64,000 bases of DNA from the NCBI GenBank assembly GCA_001657395.1, contig LYSY01000008.1, positions 354,921-418,920 of the forward strand. Reading direction: 5' to 3'. Below the pieces are notes generated by a model. It saw nothing but the letters and a program-made list of their open reading frames with translations, did no database searches and was not told the DNA's origin. The translations under genes and the position numbers were made by a program. Source of the DNA: Rhodospirillales bacterium BBD 1991-14 (GTDB lineage Bacteria; Pseudomonadota; Alphaproteobacteria; Kiloniellales; Kiloniellaceae). Position 1 is the stretch's first letter. Each line of letters begins with the position of its first letter. Below, one piece after another: positions 57,013 to 64,000 of this stretch.

Positions 57013-57873
57013 CTAGTAGAACCGTCCTTCGGCGAGCACGGCGACGCCGCCGCCGACGGTGACGGCGCCGCTCTCGCCGTCGATGGCGACGGAGAGGCGG
57101 CTCGGCCGTCCAGCAAAGCGGCCCTGGCGCAGGGTGATGGCCCGCGCCGCGCCGCAGTGGCGGTGCAGGTAGGCGCCGGCGGGGCCGGCGGCGCTGCCGG
57201 TGGCGACATCCTCGACGGCGCCCAGGTTGTCCCAGGTGCGGCCCTCGGCGTTCGCCGTGTCCAGCAGATAGGCGAACTTGGCGCCGAGGCCTTCCAGCCG
57301 CGCCTCGAAGTCGTCGACGCGGATGGCGGCCCGCGCCAGCCCCTCCGGCGTCACAGGGACGATGAGGTAGTCGAGCCCGGTGGAGACCATCGCCAGCGGC
57401 AGACCCGGCACCAGGTCCGCCTCGGTCAGGCCCAGCCCCTCCAGGACCGCTCCCCGCGCGGCCCCTTCGGCCTCCCGCCCCCAGAGCGGAACGCCCTGAT
57501 CCATCTCCGCCTCGTAGAAGCGGTCACGGAAGCGCCGGGTCGAAAGCGTCACGCCGCGGCTGTTCAACTGGAAGCGCCAGACTGCGCGTTCGCCCGCCGC
57601 CGCAGCCGCATCGTGCAGCACCGCCGCCGCGCCGAGCAGGGGGTGGCCGGCGAAGTCCAGTTCTTCCTCTACGGTAAAGATACGGGCGCGGGTGTCGGCT
57701 CCTGCAGTGAAGAGAAAGATCGATTCGAACTGCCGCATCTCCTGCGTGAGGCGCAGCATGGTGTCGTCGTCCAAGGAACGGTCGGGGCGGAAAACGCAAA
57801 GGCCGTTGCCACCCAGCGGCGCCTCGCAGAAGACATCGGCCTGGACCCAGGCGAGGCCGGAGAGGGATTCCAT
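57013..57873 (-). CDS. PhzF-family isomerase/epimerase
   Basis: 286 residues. QADVFCEAPLGGNGLCVFRP is the family start, FTVEEELDFAGHPLLGAAAV gives the conserved ExxFxGHP motif with the catalytic Glu, and EDVATGSAAGPAGAYLHRH is the second motif. The fold is diaminopimelate-epimerase-like. It is probably an isomerase of an unknown metabolite; not a phenazine gene in this context. Confidence 0.9.
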   Translation of the reverse strand: MESLSGLAWVQADVFCEAPLGGNGLCVFRPDRSLDDDTMLRLTQEMRQFESIFLFTAGADTRARIFTVEEELDFAGHPLLGAAAVLHDAAAAAGERAVWRFQLNSRGVTLSTRRFRDRFYEAEMDQGVPLWGREAEGAARGAVLEGLGLTEADLVPGLPLAMVSTGLDYLIVPVTPEGLARAAIRVDDFEARLEGLGAKFAYLLDTANAEGRTWDNLGAVEDVATGSAAGPAGAYLHRHCGAARAITLRQGRFAGRPSRLSVAIDGESGAVTVGGGVAVLAEGRFY

Positions 57874-57952
57874 AAAGCGGACTTTCCTGTCGAAACGGCG
57901 CGCGGCCCCAGCGCCTTAACATCGCGCGCCCGCGGCGGGCAAGTCCGCGAAG

Positions 57953-59086
57953 CTATCCGTCCTCCCACTGCAACGTCAGCAGGCCGTCACGCTGCAGGAT
58001 CCGCGTGCCCAGCTTCTCACCCTGCGCATTCAGAATGGCCGAGAGACGCGCGGCATCTTCCGCCCCGGCGCGGCAGACCTGCAGGCGGCGCAGGCATGTC
58101 GGCAGGATCTGCAGAGCGCGCAGGCGTCCGCTGTCGCAGGCAAGCCGCGCGTGGACGGCCATTCCCAACGCCGAGGCAAAGTGCGCGCGCTCCGGCCGCT
58201 TCGGGATGCCTTCGTAGTCGGTGATGAAGTCGCCGCAGCCATAGAGGATGGGCCGGCCGTTGTAGACCTCGATGCCTTTGACGTGGTGCGAGGAGTGTCC
58301 GTGGATCAGGTCGACCCCGGCCTCGTCGATAAGCCGGTGGGCGAAGGCCGCCTGCGCCTCGGCCCCGGCGTAGCCGAAGTTGTCGCCCCAGTGAATGGAG
58401 ACGACGACGATATCGCCGGGCCGCTTGGCCTCCGGCAGGCTGGCGCGGATGGTGTCCACCCACTCCGCATTCAGCCCGACGCGGTTGACTCCGGGTGTCT
58501 CCGGCCCGGCGGCCCAGCCTTCCGGCACGCCGCTGCTTGGCGTCGCCAGGGACAGCACGATCACGCAGCCCCTGCCCGGTACCTCCAGGATCGCCGGCGT
58601 CATCGCCTGGCGCCGGTTGTGCCCGGCGCCCGCGTGGCGGATGCCGGCGCCGTCCAGGGCGACAAGCGTGTCCTCCAGACCCTCGTGCCCCCAGTCGAGC
58701 ACATGGTTGTTGGCGAGCGCGCAGAAGTCGATGCCGGCACGGGTGAGCACATCGGTGTTGCGCGGGTTCATGCGATAGTGGATCGCCTTGCCCGGCCAGG
58801 GTTCGCCGCGCGCCGTGACCGCGGTCTCCAGATTGATCAGCCGGAGGTCGGCACCGAAGGCATCAAACGCCGTCAGGGCCTCGCCCCAGACGTATCCGGC
58901 ATCGCGATGCCGTGGAAGGGCGCCGTGTTTCTGCACGGCCAGGTCGACGAAGACACGGGCGTCCTTGATGTTCCGCCGATGCTCGTGAAGCCACGGGTCG
59001 CCGGGATGGGGCAGCACCTGGTCGACGCCGCGCCCCAGCATGACGTCGCCGCAGAGCAGCAGGCCGATCTCGCCGTCAGACATCAT
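57953..59086 (-). CDS. CapA-like metallophosphatase
   Basis: 377 residues. It has the PGA_cap motifs: LLLCGDVMLGRGVDQ, LRLINLETAVTARGEPWPG, IDFCALANNHVLDWGHEG, VSIHWGDNFGYAGAEAQ, DLIHGHSSHHVKGIEVYNG and YGCGDFITDYEG. These build a two-metal calcineurin-like site. No signal peptide is seen, unlike many CapA proteins. Poly-gamma-glutamate synthesis genes are absent, so it probably has another phosphoesterase or amide-related role. Confidence 0.88.
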   Translation of the reverse strand: MMSDGEIGLLLCGDVMLGRGVDQVLPHPGDPWLHEHRRNIKDARVFVDLAVQKHGALPRHRDAGYVWGEALTAFDAFGADLRLINLETAVTARGEPWPGKAIHYRMNPRNTDVLTRAGIDFCALANNHVLDWGHEGLEDTLVALDGAGIRHAGAGHNRRQAMTPAILEVPGRGCVIVLSLATPSSGVPEGWAAGPETPGVNRVGLNAEWVDTIRASLPEAKRPGDIVVVSIHWGDNFGYAGAEAQAAFAHRLIDEAGVDLIHGHSSHHVKGIEVYNGRPILYGCGDFITDYEGIPKRPERAHFASALGMAVHARLACDSGRLRALQILPTCLRRLQVCRAGAEDAARLSAILNAQGEKLGTRILQRDGLLTLQWEDG

Positions 59087-59246
59087 TCGCTGCGGCAGCA
59101 GGCAGAGAGCGGTCGGCGCATGGGGTGCCCTTTTTCCGGGAGTGCCCCTGACCGGACAGGGGCGGCGAACGGCGGTCCCTAAAGCCTACCGGCGCCGGAC
59201 ACCCCAGAGCAAGGCATGCGGCAGGTGACCGGCGCGCAAGGATCTT

Positions 59247-59954
59247 CTAGCGGTCGGCGGTGGCAAGGGCCTCGTCGCCGTCGGCCCCGTCTCCGCCGCA
59301 GGCCAGGCGGCCGAGCGGCACGCAGGCCAGGGTCGGCAGGCTGGGATCTTCCGCGCTGTCGCCGGCGCGCAGGCTCTCCGCCAGCTCCTGGCAGGCCGCG
59401 TGGGAGGACCGCCTGGCGATGGTCATGCAGCCCAACCCCTCGCCTTCGGCGGAAGCCGACGGCTCCAGCGCGATCAGCGCATGGGGCGCCGCATCGCAGC
59501 TCTGCTCCAGGTGATCGACCAGCGCCGTGGTGACGTCGAGCAGATCCTCGTCCGCCTCCGTTGCCAGAAAGCCCGGAAACGGCATGCGCGTGTTGCCGAA
59601 GGTCAGCACCGGGTCCATCACGTAGGCGGTCAGGGTCTCCCGCGTCCAGGTTTCCGGCTCGTAGCCGCCGAAGGCGGAATCGATCTGCGCCGCGCGCATG
59701 GCCGTCGAGTAGCGGTAGCCCTTCACCCCGGCGATCTTGCGCCCGACGACGCAATGCAGGGAGGGGCCGATGCGGTGGTCGCCCGGCGCCAGGGAGTGGC
59801 AGATCGCGCATTTGCGGAACACCTCTGCGCCGGAGACGCTGTCCTCGGCTGCCGGGGCGCGGTAGAGCGCCAGCACCTCTTCCAGGTTGGGCAGGTCGCG
59901 GGACAGGGCATAGATGCCGATGACGCCGACGAGGACGAGAAAGGGCGTGCGCAT
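59247..59954 (-). CDS. Class I cytochrome c with Cys-rich tail
   Basis: 235 residues. A signal/anchor helix (FLVLVGVIGIYALS) leads to the heme motif CAICH (Cys49, Cys52, His53) and the sixth ligand Met124 in NTRMPFPGFLA, with the cytochrome c2-type GYRYSTAMRAA and ETLTAYVMDP segments between. A C-terminal extension of about 85 residues with five cysteines is not part of the fold and is unusual. It lies 10 bases after a multi-pass membrane protein gene, suggesting a shared operon. Confidence 0.88.
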   Translation of the reverse strand: MRTPFLVLVGVIGIYALSRDLPNLEEVLALYRAPAAEDSVSGAEVFRKCAICHSLAPGDHRIGPSLHCVVGRKIAGVKGYRYSTAMRAAQIDSAFGGYEPETWTRETLTAYVMDPVLTFGNTRMPFPGFLATEADEDLLDVTTALVDHLEQSCDAAPHALIALEPSASAEGEGLGCMTIARRSSHAACQELAESLRAGDSAEDPSLPTLACVPLGRLACGGDGADGDEALATADR

Positions 59955-59964
59955 GCCGGACCCC

Positions 59965-60918
59965 TCAGGCCAGCGCCTTGACGGCGGGAATCACCACCGC
60001 CGTGCCGAGCGCAAGGTTCAGGAACACCGGCCGTTCGTGTTCGGCCAGCCGGTCGAGAAGACGCCGCAGGACCCCGCCGATGGCGAAGTCCAGGGTCTCC
60101 AGCAGGGCCGCCACGGCCATGGTGACGGCATAGAGGATCGACGGCAGCGCCGCGGTCAGGGAGAACACCAGCAGGTTGGTGGAGCCGATGGCCAGCATCT
60201 CGCCGGTCTGCACCGGCTTGAAATAGCTCTCCAGGGTGTAGCTGTCGAAGAGGATCGCCCAGGCGGCCAGCGCCTCGCCCAGGAAGCCCGCGATGTCGCC
60301 CCGGCCCAGGGTGTTGGCGAAGTATCCCTCGGCGATGCCCTGGGCGAAGATGATGCCCGAGAAGGTCAGGTTCATCGCCATCACGACGAAGAGATAGGAC
60401 AGCAGCAACTGCAGGCCGACCAGGTACCAGATCCAATGCGCCGCCGCGCGCAGGGTGCGGCGCAGCAGCACGCGGGTCGCGGTGAGCGAACAGAAGTCGA
60501 CCAGGAAGTTCGCCGTCAGCACCAGCACGAAGGCGATGGTCAGGCCCTGCGGCTCCCGCTCGCCGGGCTGCTCGAGAAAGCCGGGCAGGGCCTCGTCGGT
60601 CAGGATGACCAGCAGGGTGATGAGGCAGGTCACCGTGCCGCTGAAGTACAGACAGTGCAGCACCGCGCGGCGCGACAGCAGATCCCCGAAGTAGCGGTCG
60701 AGGAAGACCTCCACGGCCGCCGCCGCGCGCCGCGGATAGTCGCCGGGGCCACCCGGGGCTCCCGGGTCACCGGGGGCACCGTCCGCCTGCGGCATGTCGT
60801 CGGCAATCTCCTCCAGGCGGCGGCGCACCTCCGCATCGCCCTTCTCGCCGAAGAGAAAGTCGAGAAACTTCCCGAGAATGACCAAGACGGTGAGAAAGGC
60901 CAGCAAGCCGGCTGTCAT
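59965..60918 (-). CDS. Multi-pass membrane protein, cytochrome c partner
   Basis: 317 residues. An N-terminal helix (GLLAFLTVLVILGKFLDFLF), a cytoplasmic loop with the collagen-like stretch GAPGDPGAPGGPGD, then five or six helices (YFSGTVTCLITLLVILTDEA, IAFVLVLTANFLVDFCSLTA, WYLVGLQLLLSYLFVVMAMN). No family recognised. Its position directly before the cytochrome c gene suggests a link with electron transport at the membrane. Confidence 0.65.
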   Translation of the reverse strand: MTAGLLAFLTVLVILGKFLDFLFGEKGDAEVRRRLEEIADDMPQADGAPGDPGAPGGPGDYPRRAAAAVEVFLDRYFGDLLSRRAVLHCLYFSGTVTCLITLLVILTDEALPGFLEQPGEREPQGLTIAFVLVLTANFLVDFCSLTATRVLLRRTLRAAAHWIWYLVGLQLLLSYLFVVMAMNLTFSGIIFAQGIAEGYFANTLGRGDIAGFLGEALAAWAILFDSYTLESYFKPVQTGEMLAIGSTNLLVFSLTAALPSILYAVTMAVAALLETLDFAIGGVLRRLLDRLAEHERPVFLNLALGTAVVIPAVKALA

Positions 60919-61160
60919 TGTCCCCCACCCTTTCCGCCGCCCGCGCCCCGATTCGGCACCGCGACTCCGCCCCCAAAGACGACATCCTAGCCGTGCACGG
61001 ATGAATTGTTTAGCCCCGCAGCCGCAGTACCCCGGAAGGGGTGGAGCGGCGCAGCGGTTGGGCAGGCCGGTGCATCACCAACAGGGGCGTCACCAGCTGT
61101 CAGGAGCGTGGCGGCGAAGCCTTGACCTCAGCCGCCAAGCACCGCCTTCATGGGGCCTTC

Positions 61161-62663
61161 ATGGTGGAAGCGGAACACAGCGCCGTTCCCTGGCGGGACG
61201 TCTTTACGCGGGTCTACGGGCCGTCGCTTGCGCTGGTCTGCCTCGGCGTCTGGCTGCACGCGGCCGATGCGCTGCTGGTCTCCACCATGATGCCGGCGAT
61301 CGTCGCGGAGATCGGCGGCATCCGCCTCATCGCCTGGACGGTGGCGCTCTACGAGATCGGCTCCATCGTCGCCGGCGCGGCCAGCGGCCTGCTCGCCCTG
61401 CGCCTCGGCACCCCCCGCCCGATGGTCGCGGCCGCCGGCCTCTTCGCCGCCGGCTGCGCGCTCTCGGCGCTGGCGCCGGAGATGTGGATGCTGCTGGCCG
61501 GGCGGCTGCTGCAGGGCCTGGGCGGCGGCGGCCTGATGGCGCTCTCATTCGTCTCCGTCGGCCTCCTGTTCCCGCGCCGGCTGGTGGCGCGGGTCATGGG
61601 CGCGGTCTCCACCGTCTGGGCGGTCTCCGCCTTTCTCGGCCCGCTGATCGGCGGCCTCTTCGTCGAGTTCGCAAACTGGCGCCTGGGCTTCTGGTTCTTC
61701 GCGGTCCAGGCCGTCCTCCTGGCGTTGTGGATCGCGGCGCGGGGAGACAGCGCCCAGCGTCCAACAGACAGCCGCCCGGCAGACAACCGCCCGGCAGAGC
61801 AGACCGCCGGCGGGCGCTTCCCGGTGTTCCGGCTGATGTGGCTCTCCGCCGGCGTGGTCTCCATCGCCTACGCCGGGATCGAGATCACGGCGCTGCGCAC
61901 GCCGACCTTCGTGGCCCTGGGCGTCGTCTGCTTCATCGTCTTCCTGCGGCTGGAGGCGGCGCGCGGCGGAAACCGCCTGCTGCCGCAGCGGCCCATCGGC
62001 CTCGGCACCCCGCTGGGCGCGGCGCTCACCATGATCCTCTGCTTCACCGCCGCCACCATCGCCCTCAGCATCTACGGGCCGCTGATCATGACGCGGCTGC
62101 ACGGCGCGCCGATCCTGGTGGCCGGTTACATCCTGGCGCTGGAGGCGGTTGCCTGGGCCGCCGTGGCGGCGCTGCTGTCGGGCGCGCCGGAGCGGCGCGA
62201 CCCGGCACTGATCGTCACCGGCATGACGCTCGTCGCCCTCAGCATCGCCGGCCTTGCCTACAGCGTCTCCCAGGGCCCGCTGTGGCTGATCGCCGCCTTC
62301 GCCATGCTGCAGGGCGCCGGCTTCGGCATGGCCTGGACCTTCATCCTCCGCCGCGCGACCGCCCTGGCGCCGCCGGGCGAGGTGGAGCGCGCCGCCGCCG
62401 CCATTCCCACGGTGCAGCGCCTGGGCTATGCGCTGGGCGCCGCCTTTGCCGGCATCGTCGCCAACGCCGCGGGCATCGCCGCCGAAGGCGAGGCCCTGCC
62501 GTCGGGCGACTCCCTGCCTTTCGCCGCCGCGGCGATCTTCCTCGCCTGCCTGCCGCTGGCCGCACTGGGCCTCCTGGCCGCGGCGCGCTTCGTGCGGGCG
62601 GAGACGCCGCAGGGGCAGGACGGGGCGGAGAGCGGAACGGAGGCCGGGCATGAAGGATCTTGA
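61161..62663 (+). CDS. MFS exporter (EmrB/DHA2-like)
   Basis: 500 residues with 12 to 14 membrane helices. VCLGVWLHAADALLVSTMMP (helix 1), ASGLLALRLGTPRPMVAAAG (motif A region) and LAGRLLQGLGGGGLMALSFV (motif B/C) are typical of drug/proton antiporters. The loop at about 195-215 has repeated QRPTDSRPADNRPAEQTAG, perhaps a slip expansion. ATG 61161 is chosen; longer starts have odd composition. The next gene overlaps its 3' end by 14 bases. Confidence 0.85.
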   Translation: MVEAEHSAVPWRDVFTRVYGPSLALVCLGVWLHAADALLVSTMMPAIVAEIGGIRLIAWTVALYEIGSIVAGAASGLLALRLGTPRPMVAAAGLFAAGCALSALAPEMWMLLAGRLLQGLGGGGLMALSFVSVGLLFPRRLVARVMGAVSTVWAVSAFLGPLIGGLFVEFANWRLGFWFFAVQAVLLALWIAARGDSAQRPTDSRPADNRPAEQTAGGRFPVFRLMWLSAGVVSIAYAGIEITALRTPTFVALGVVCFIVFLRLEAARGGNRLLPQRPIGLGTPLGAALTMILCFTAATIALSIYGPLIMTRLHGAPILVAGYILALEAVAWAAVAALLSGAPERRDPALIVTGMTLVALSIAGLAYSVSQGPLWLIAAFAMLQGAGFGMAWTFILRRATALAPPGEVERAAAAIPTVQRLGYALGAAFAGIVANAAGIAAEGEALPSGDSLPFAAAAIFLACLPLAALGLLAAARFVRAETPQGQDGAESGTEAGHEGS

Positions 62664-63180
62664 CGCCGCAATCGCCGCCTTCGACGGCAAGCACACTGCG
62701 CCGCTGGAAGCTTTCTCCGCGCGCCAGACACCGACGGCGGCGGTGATCCGCGCCCTGACCGCGCGGGCCGGCGCGCCCGACGCCAAGCAGCAGAGCGCCG
62801 CGACCTGGCTGCTGAAACACTACGGCGACAACGGCCTGACCTTCACCGCGCGCCAGACGGCGGCGCTGCTCGCCCTGCTCCATCAGGTGACGCACTGGGA
62901 GGCGAAGCTGCACCTGCTGCAGATCTTTCCGGGCCTCGCGGTTCCGAAGGACGAAGCGCCCGCGCTGTTCACGCTGCTGACGGGGCCGGCCTACCTCGGC
63001 GATGACAACAAGTTCGTGCGCGCCTGGACCTACAACGCCCTGGCGGCGCTGGCAGCACAGCACCCGGCCCAACAGGCGGAGGTCCGGGCGCTGCTGGACC
63101 GCGGCGCAGACGACGAAGCCGCCTCGGTGCGCGCACGCCTGCGCAGGATCGCGAAGGCGCAGAACTGGGTGCAGCGATAA
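62650..63180 (+). CDS. Helical-repeat (HEAT-like) protein
   Basis: 176 residues, almost all helix pairs (RQTAALLALLHQVTHWEAKL, FVRAWTYNALAALAAQHPAQ, ASVRARLRRIAKAQ), as in HEAT or ARM repeats. ATG 62650 overlaps the MFS stop by 14 bases. No family name is certain; a protein-binding adaptor is the likely role. Confidence 0.75.
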   Translation: MKDLDAAIAAFDGKHTAPLEAFSARQTPTAAVIRALTARAGAPDAKQQSAATWLLKHYGDNGLTFTARQTAALLALLHQVTHWEAKLHLLQIFPGLAVPKDEAPALFTLLTGPAYLGDDNKFVRAWTYNALAALAAQHPAQQAEVRALLDRGADDEAASVRARLRRIAKAQNWVQR

Positions 63181-63196
63181 CCCGCGCCGGCGTTCC

Positions 63197-63302
63197 CCCC
63201 TCACCCTCCCACTGCGTGGGCCCCTCCCTCTCCCCGCTGGGGAGAGGGTTGCGCAGGCTTGGCGAGATCGAAGATCGAGCTTAGCCGAAGCTGGGTGAGG
63301 GG
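63197..63302. repeat. Nested palindromic intergenic repeat
   Basis: CCCCTCACCC (63197-63206) and GGGTGAGGGG (63293-63302) enclose a 10-bp hairpin CCCTCTCCCC-GCT-GGGGAGAGGG (63226-63248) and the direct AGATCGA/AGATCGA pair at 63264-63277. This nested layout is that of the REP/BIME-like repeats common in proteobacteria. It separates two convergent genes. Confidence 0.82.
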
Positions 63303-63325
63303 GATACCGGCGCCGCTGCCGTTTC

Positions 63326-63886
63326 TCAAAGGCCGCCCAGAAACGCCCGGCTGCGCTCCAGGCAGAGGGCGGCGGCTTCGGCGTCGTAGTCGGGCAGGCT
63401 GCGGTCGAGGAAGTAATGGCCGACGCCGTCGTAGCGGTGCATCTCCAGCTTCACGCTGCCGGCCCCGTCCTGCCAGTCTTCGAAGAAGTCCTCGTCGTCG
63501 AAGGGGTCGGGCCGGGCGATGTGGACGGCGACCGGCAGGCCCGGGCGCTGCGGCGTCATCCAGGGCGCGACGCCGGCGAAGAGCAGCGCCCCTGGCATGC
63601 GCGGGCGGCTGCCCCAGAAGCTGCCGACCAGGAAGGCGCCGTAGGAGACGCCGGAGAGCACCGCGTCCTCCGGCGCCGCGTCGACGGCGGCGCGGGCGCG
63701 CGCCGCGATGGCCGCATCGCCCACCGCGTCCTTCAGCCGGAAGCCCGCGTCGTAGTCGTCGACGGCCTGACCGTCGTAGAGGTCGGGCAGCGCAACGCTG
63801 TGCCCGTCCTGCTCCAGCACGGCGGCGATCTCCCGCTCGGCGGGCCGGAGCCCGAGGATGGAATGGAAGAGAACGATGTGGGCCAT
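63326..63886 (-). CDS. Dienelactone-hydrolase-like alpha/beta hydrolase
   Basis: 186 residues from ATG 63886. VLFHSILGLRPAEREIAAVL is the first strand and oxyanion loop; VLSGVSYGAFLVGSFWGSRP has Ser as nucleophile (GVSYG) where dienelactone hydrolases normally have Cys; Asp lies in IARPDPFDDEDFF and His in YDGVGHYFLDRS. The fold and size fit the DLH family. The substrate is unknown. Confidence 0.85.
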   Translation of the reverse strand: MAHIVLFHSILGLRPAEREIAAVLEQDGHSVALPDLYDGQAVDDYDAGFRLKDAVGDAAIAARARAAVDAAPEDAVLSGVSYGAFLVGSFWGSRPRMPGALLFAGVAPWMTPQRPGLPVAVHIARPDPFDDEDFFEDWQDGAGSVKLEMHRYDGVGHYFLDRSLPDYDAEAAALCLERSRAFLGGL

Positions 63887-63981
63887 GGGCGCCGCCGCAA
63901 GCATCACAGTGGAGGAGGCTGCCGCGGAGCGTGGAACATCGCGCCCGGGGCGTCAACCGCGCCCCGGAAATGACATCGGGC

Positions 63982-63999
63982 GGGGGGGGGGGGGGGGGG
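63982..63999. repeat. Run of 18 G at the window end
   Basis: A pure G homopolymer one base from the end of the window. It lies upstream of the dienelactone-hydrolase-like gene in a gap. Such runs are either phase-variable tracts or two-colour sequencing poly-G artefacts at contig ends. Confidence 0.9.
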
Positions 64000-64000
64000 T

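Noticed and set aside
60794..62653. 619-codon plus-strand frame overlapping the MFS exporter in another frame
   Set aside because: Arg/Gly/Pro-rich, no hydrophobic helices or motifs; the 61161 frame has clear membrane segments.

Overview
The window is a GC-rich alphaproteobacterial chromosome segment, most likely Rhodospirillales-like. The clues are a Coq7-type ubiquinone hydroxylase, a two-domain cold-shock protein, the DedA/YqaA-DsbB-Coq7 gene order, the ethylmalonyl-CoA pathway genes (ecm, ccr, mcd), TRAP transporters and dispersed palindromic repeats. No ribosomal RNA or marker gene is present, so no genus is claimed. All calls come from reading the sequence and family knowledge; no database search was run.

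Bases 1 to about 15,345 are one arm of an integrative element (prophage or phage-satellite type). A tyrosine integrase (13988-15199) points at the 3' end of tRNA-Leu(CAA) (15347-15433), the probable integration target. Going inward there are an AlpA-like excisionase, a run of small overlapping hypothetical genes, a Spo11/topoisomerase VI-A-like protein with a Toprim motif, three XRE/Cro-type regulators around a divergent switch carrying TGACAACA operators, a secreted staphylococcal-nuclease homologue, and a long minus-strand operon. That operon carries an embedded tRNA-Pro, several small genes, a c4-antisense-like structured segment, a Toprim primase, an orphan cytosine-C5 methyltransferase and a P-loop replicative helicase. 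The left end of the element lies outside the window, and no structural (head/tail) gene is visible.

From 15,434 onward the sequence looks like ordinary chromosome: cold-shock protein; SnoaL-like protein; DedA, DsbB and Coq7; an HNH nuclease; a chemoreceptor; a GNAT-like enzyme paired with a LysR-HTH regulator; esterase, AlkA, GluQ and DUF3137. A catabolic cluster (28,271-34,252) then combines an IclR regulator, a complete TRAP transporter (DctP, DctQ, DctM) and a divergent GMC oxidoreductase. Next come a Nudix hydrolase, an unusual cNMP/thioredoxin-fold/flavoprotein fusion, MFS, VOC, AraC and GNAT proteins, a secreted acetamidase/formamidase with a TAXI-like partner, a P-loop kinase, an ACT-like protein, and a cytochrome b561-YceI-YceI operon.

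From 46,571 to 54,632 there is an orphan TRAP binding protein, then ecm divergent from a ccr-ridA-unknown-mcd operon. These encode three successive steps of acetyl-CoA assimilation by the ethylmalonyl-CoA pathway, sharing an AT-rich regulatory gap. The last 10 kb hold a chromate transporter, SDR and PhzF enzymes, a CapA-like metallophosphatase, a cytochrome c with a multi-pass membrane partner, an MFS exporter, a helical-repeat protein and a dienelactone-hydrolase-like enzyme. The window ends in an 18-base G run that may be an assembly or read artefact.

The most interesting signals are the c4-like RNA segment just upstream of the primase gene, the Spo11/Topo VI-A-like protein in the element, the operator motif shared by two regulator loci, the cysteine-less cNMP-thioredoxin reductase fusion, and an unknown gene translationally coupled into the ethylmalonyl-CoA operon.
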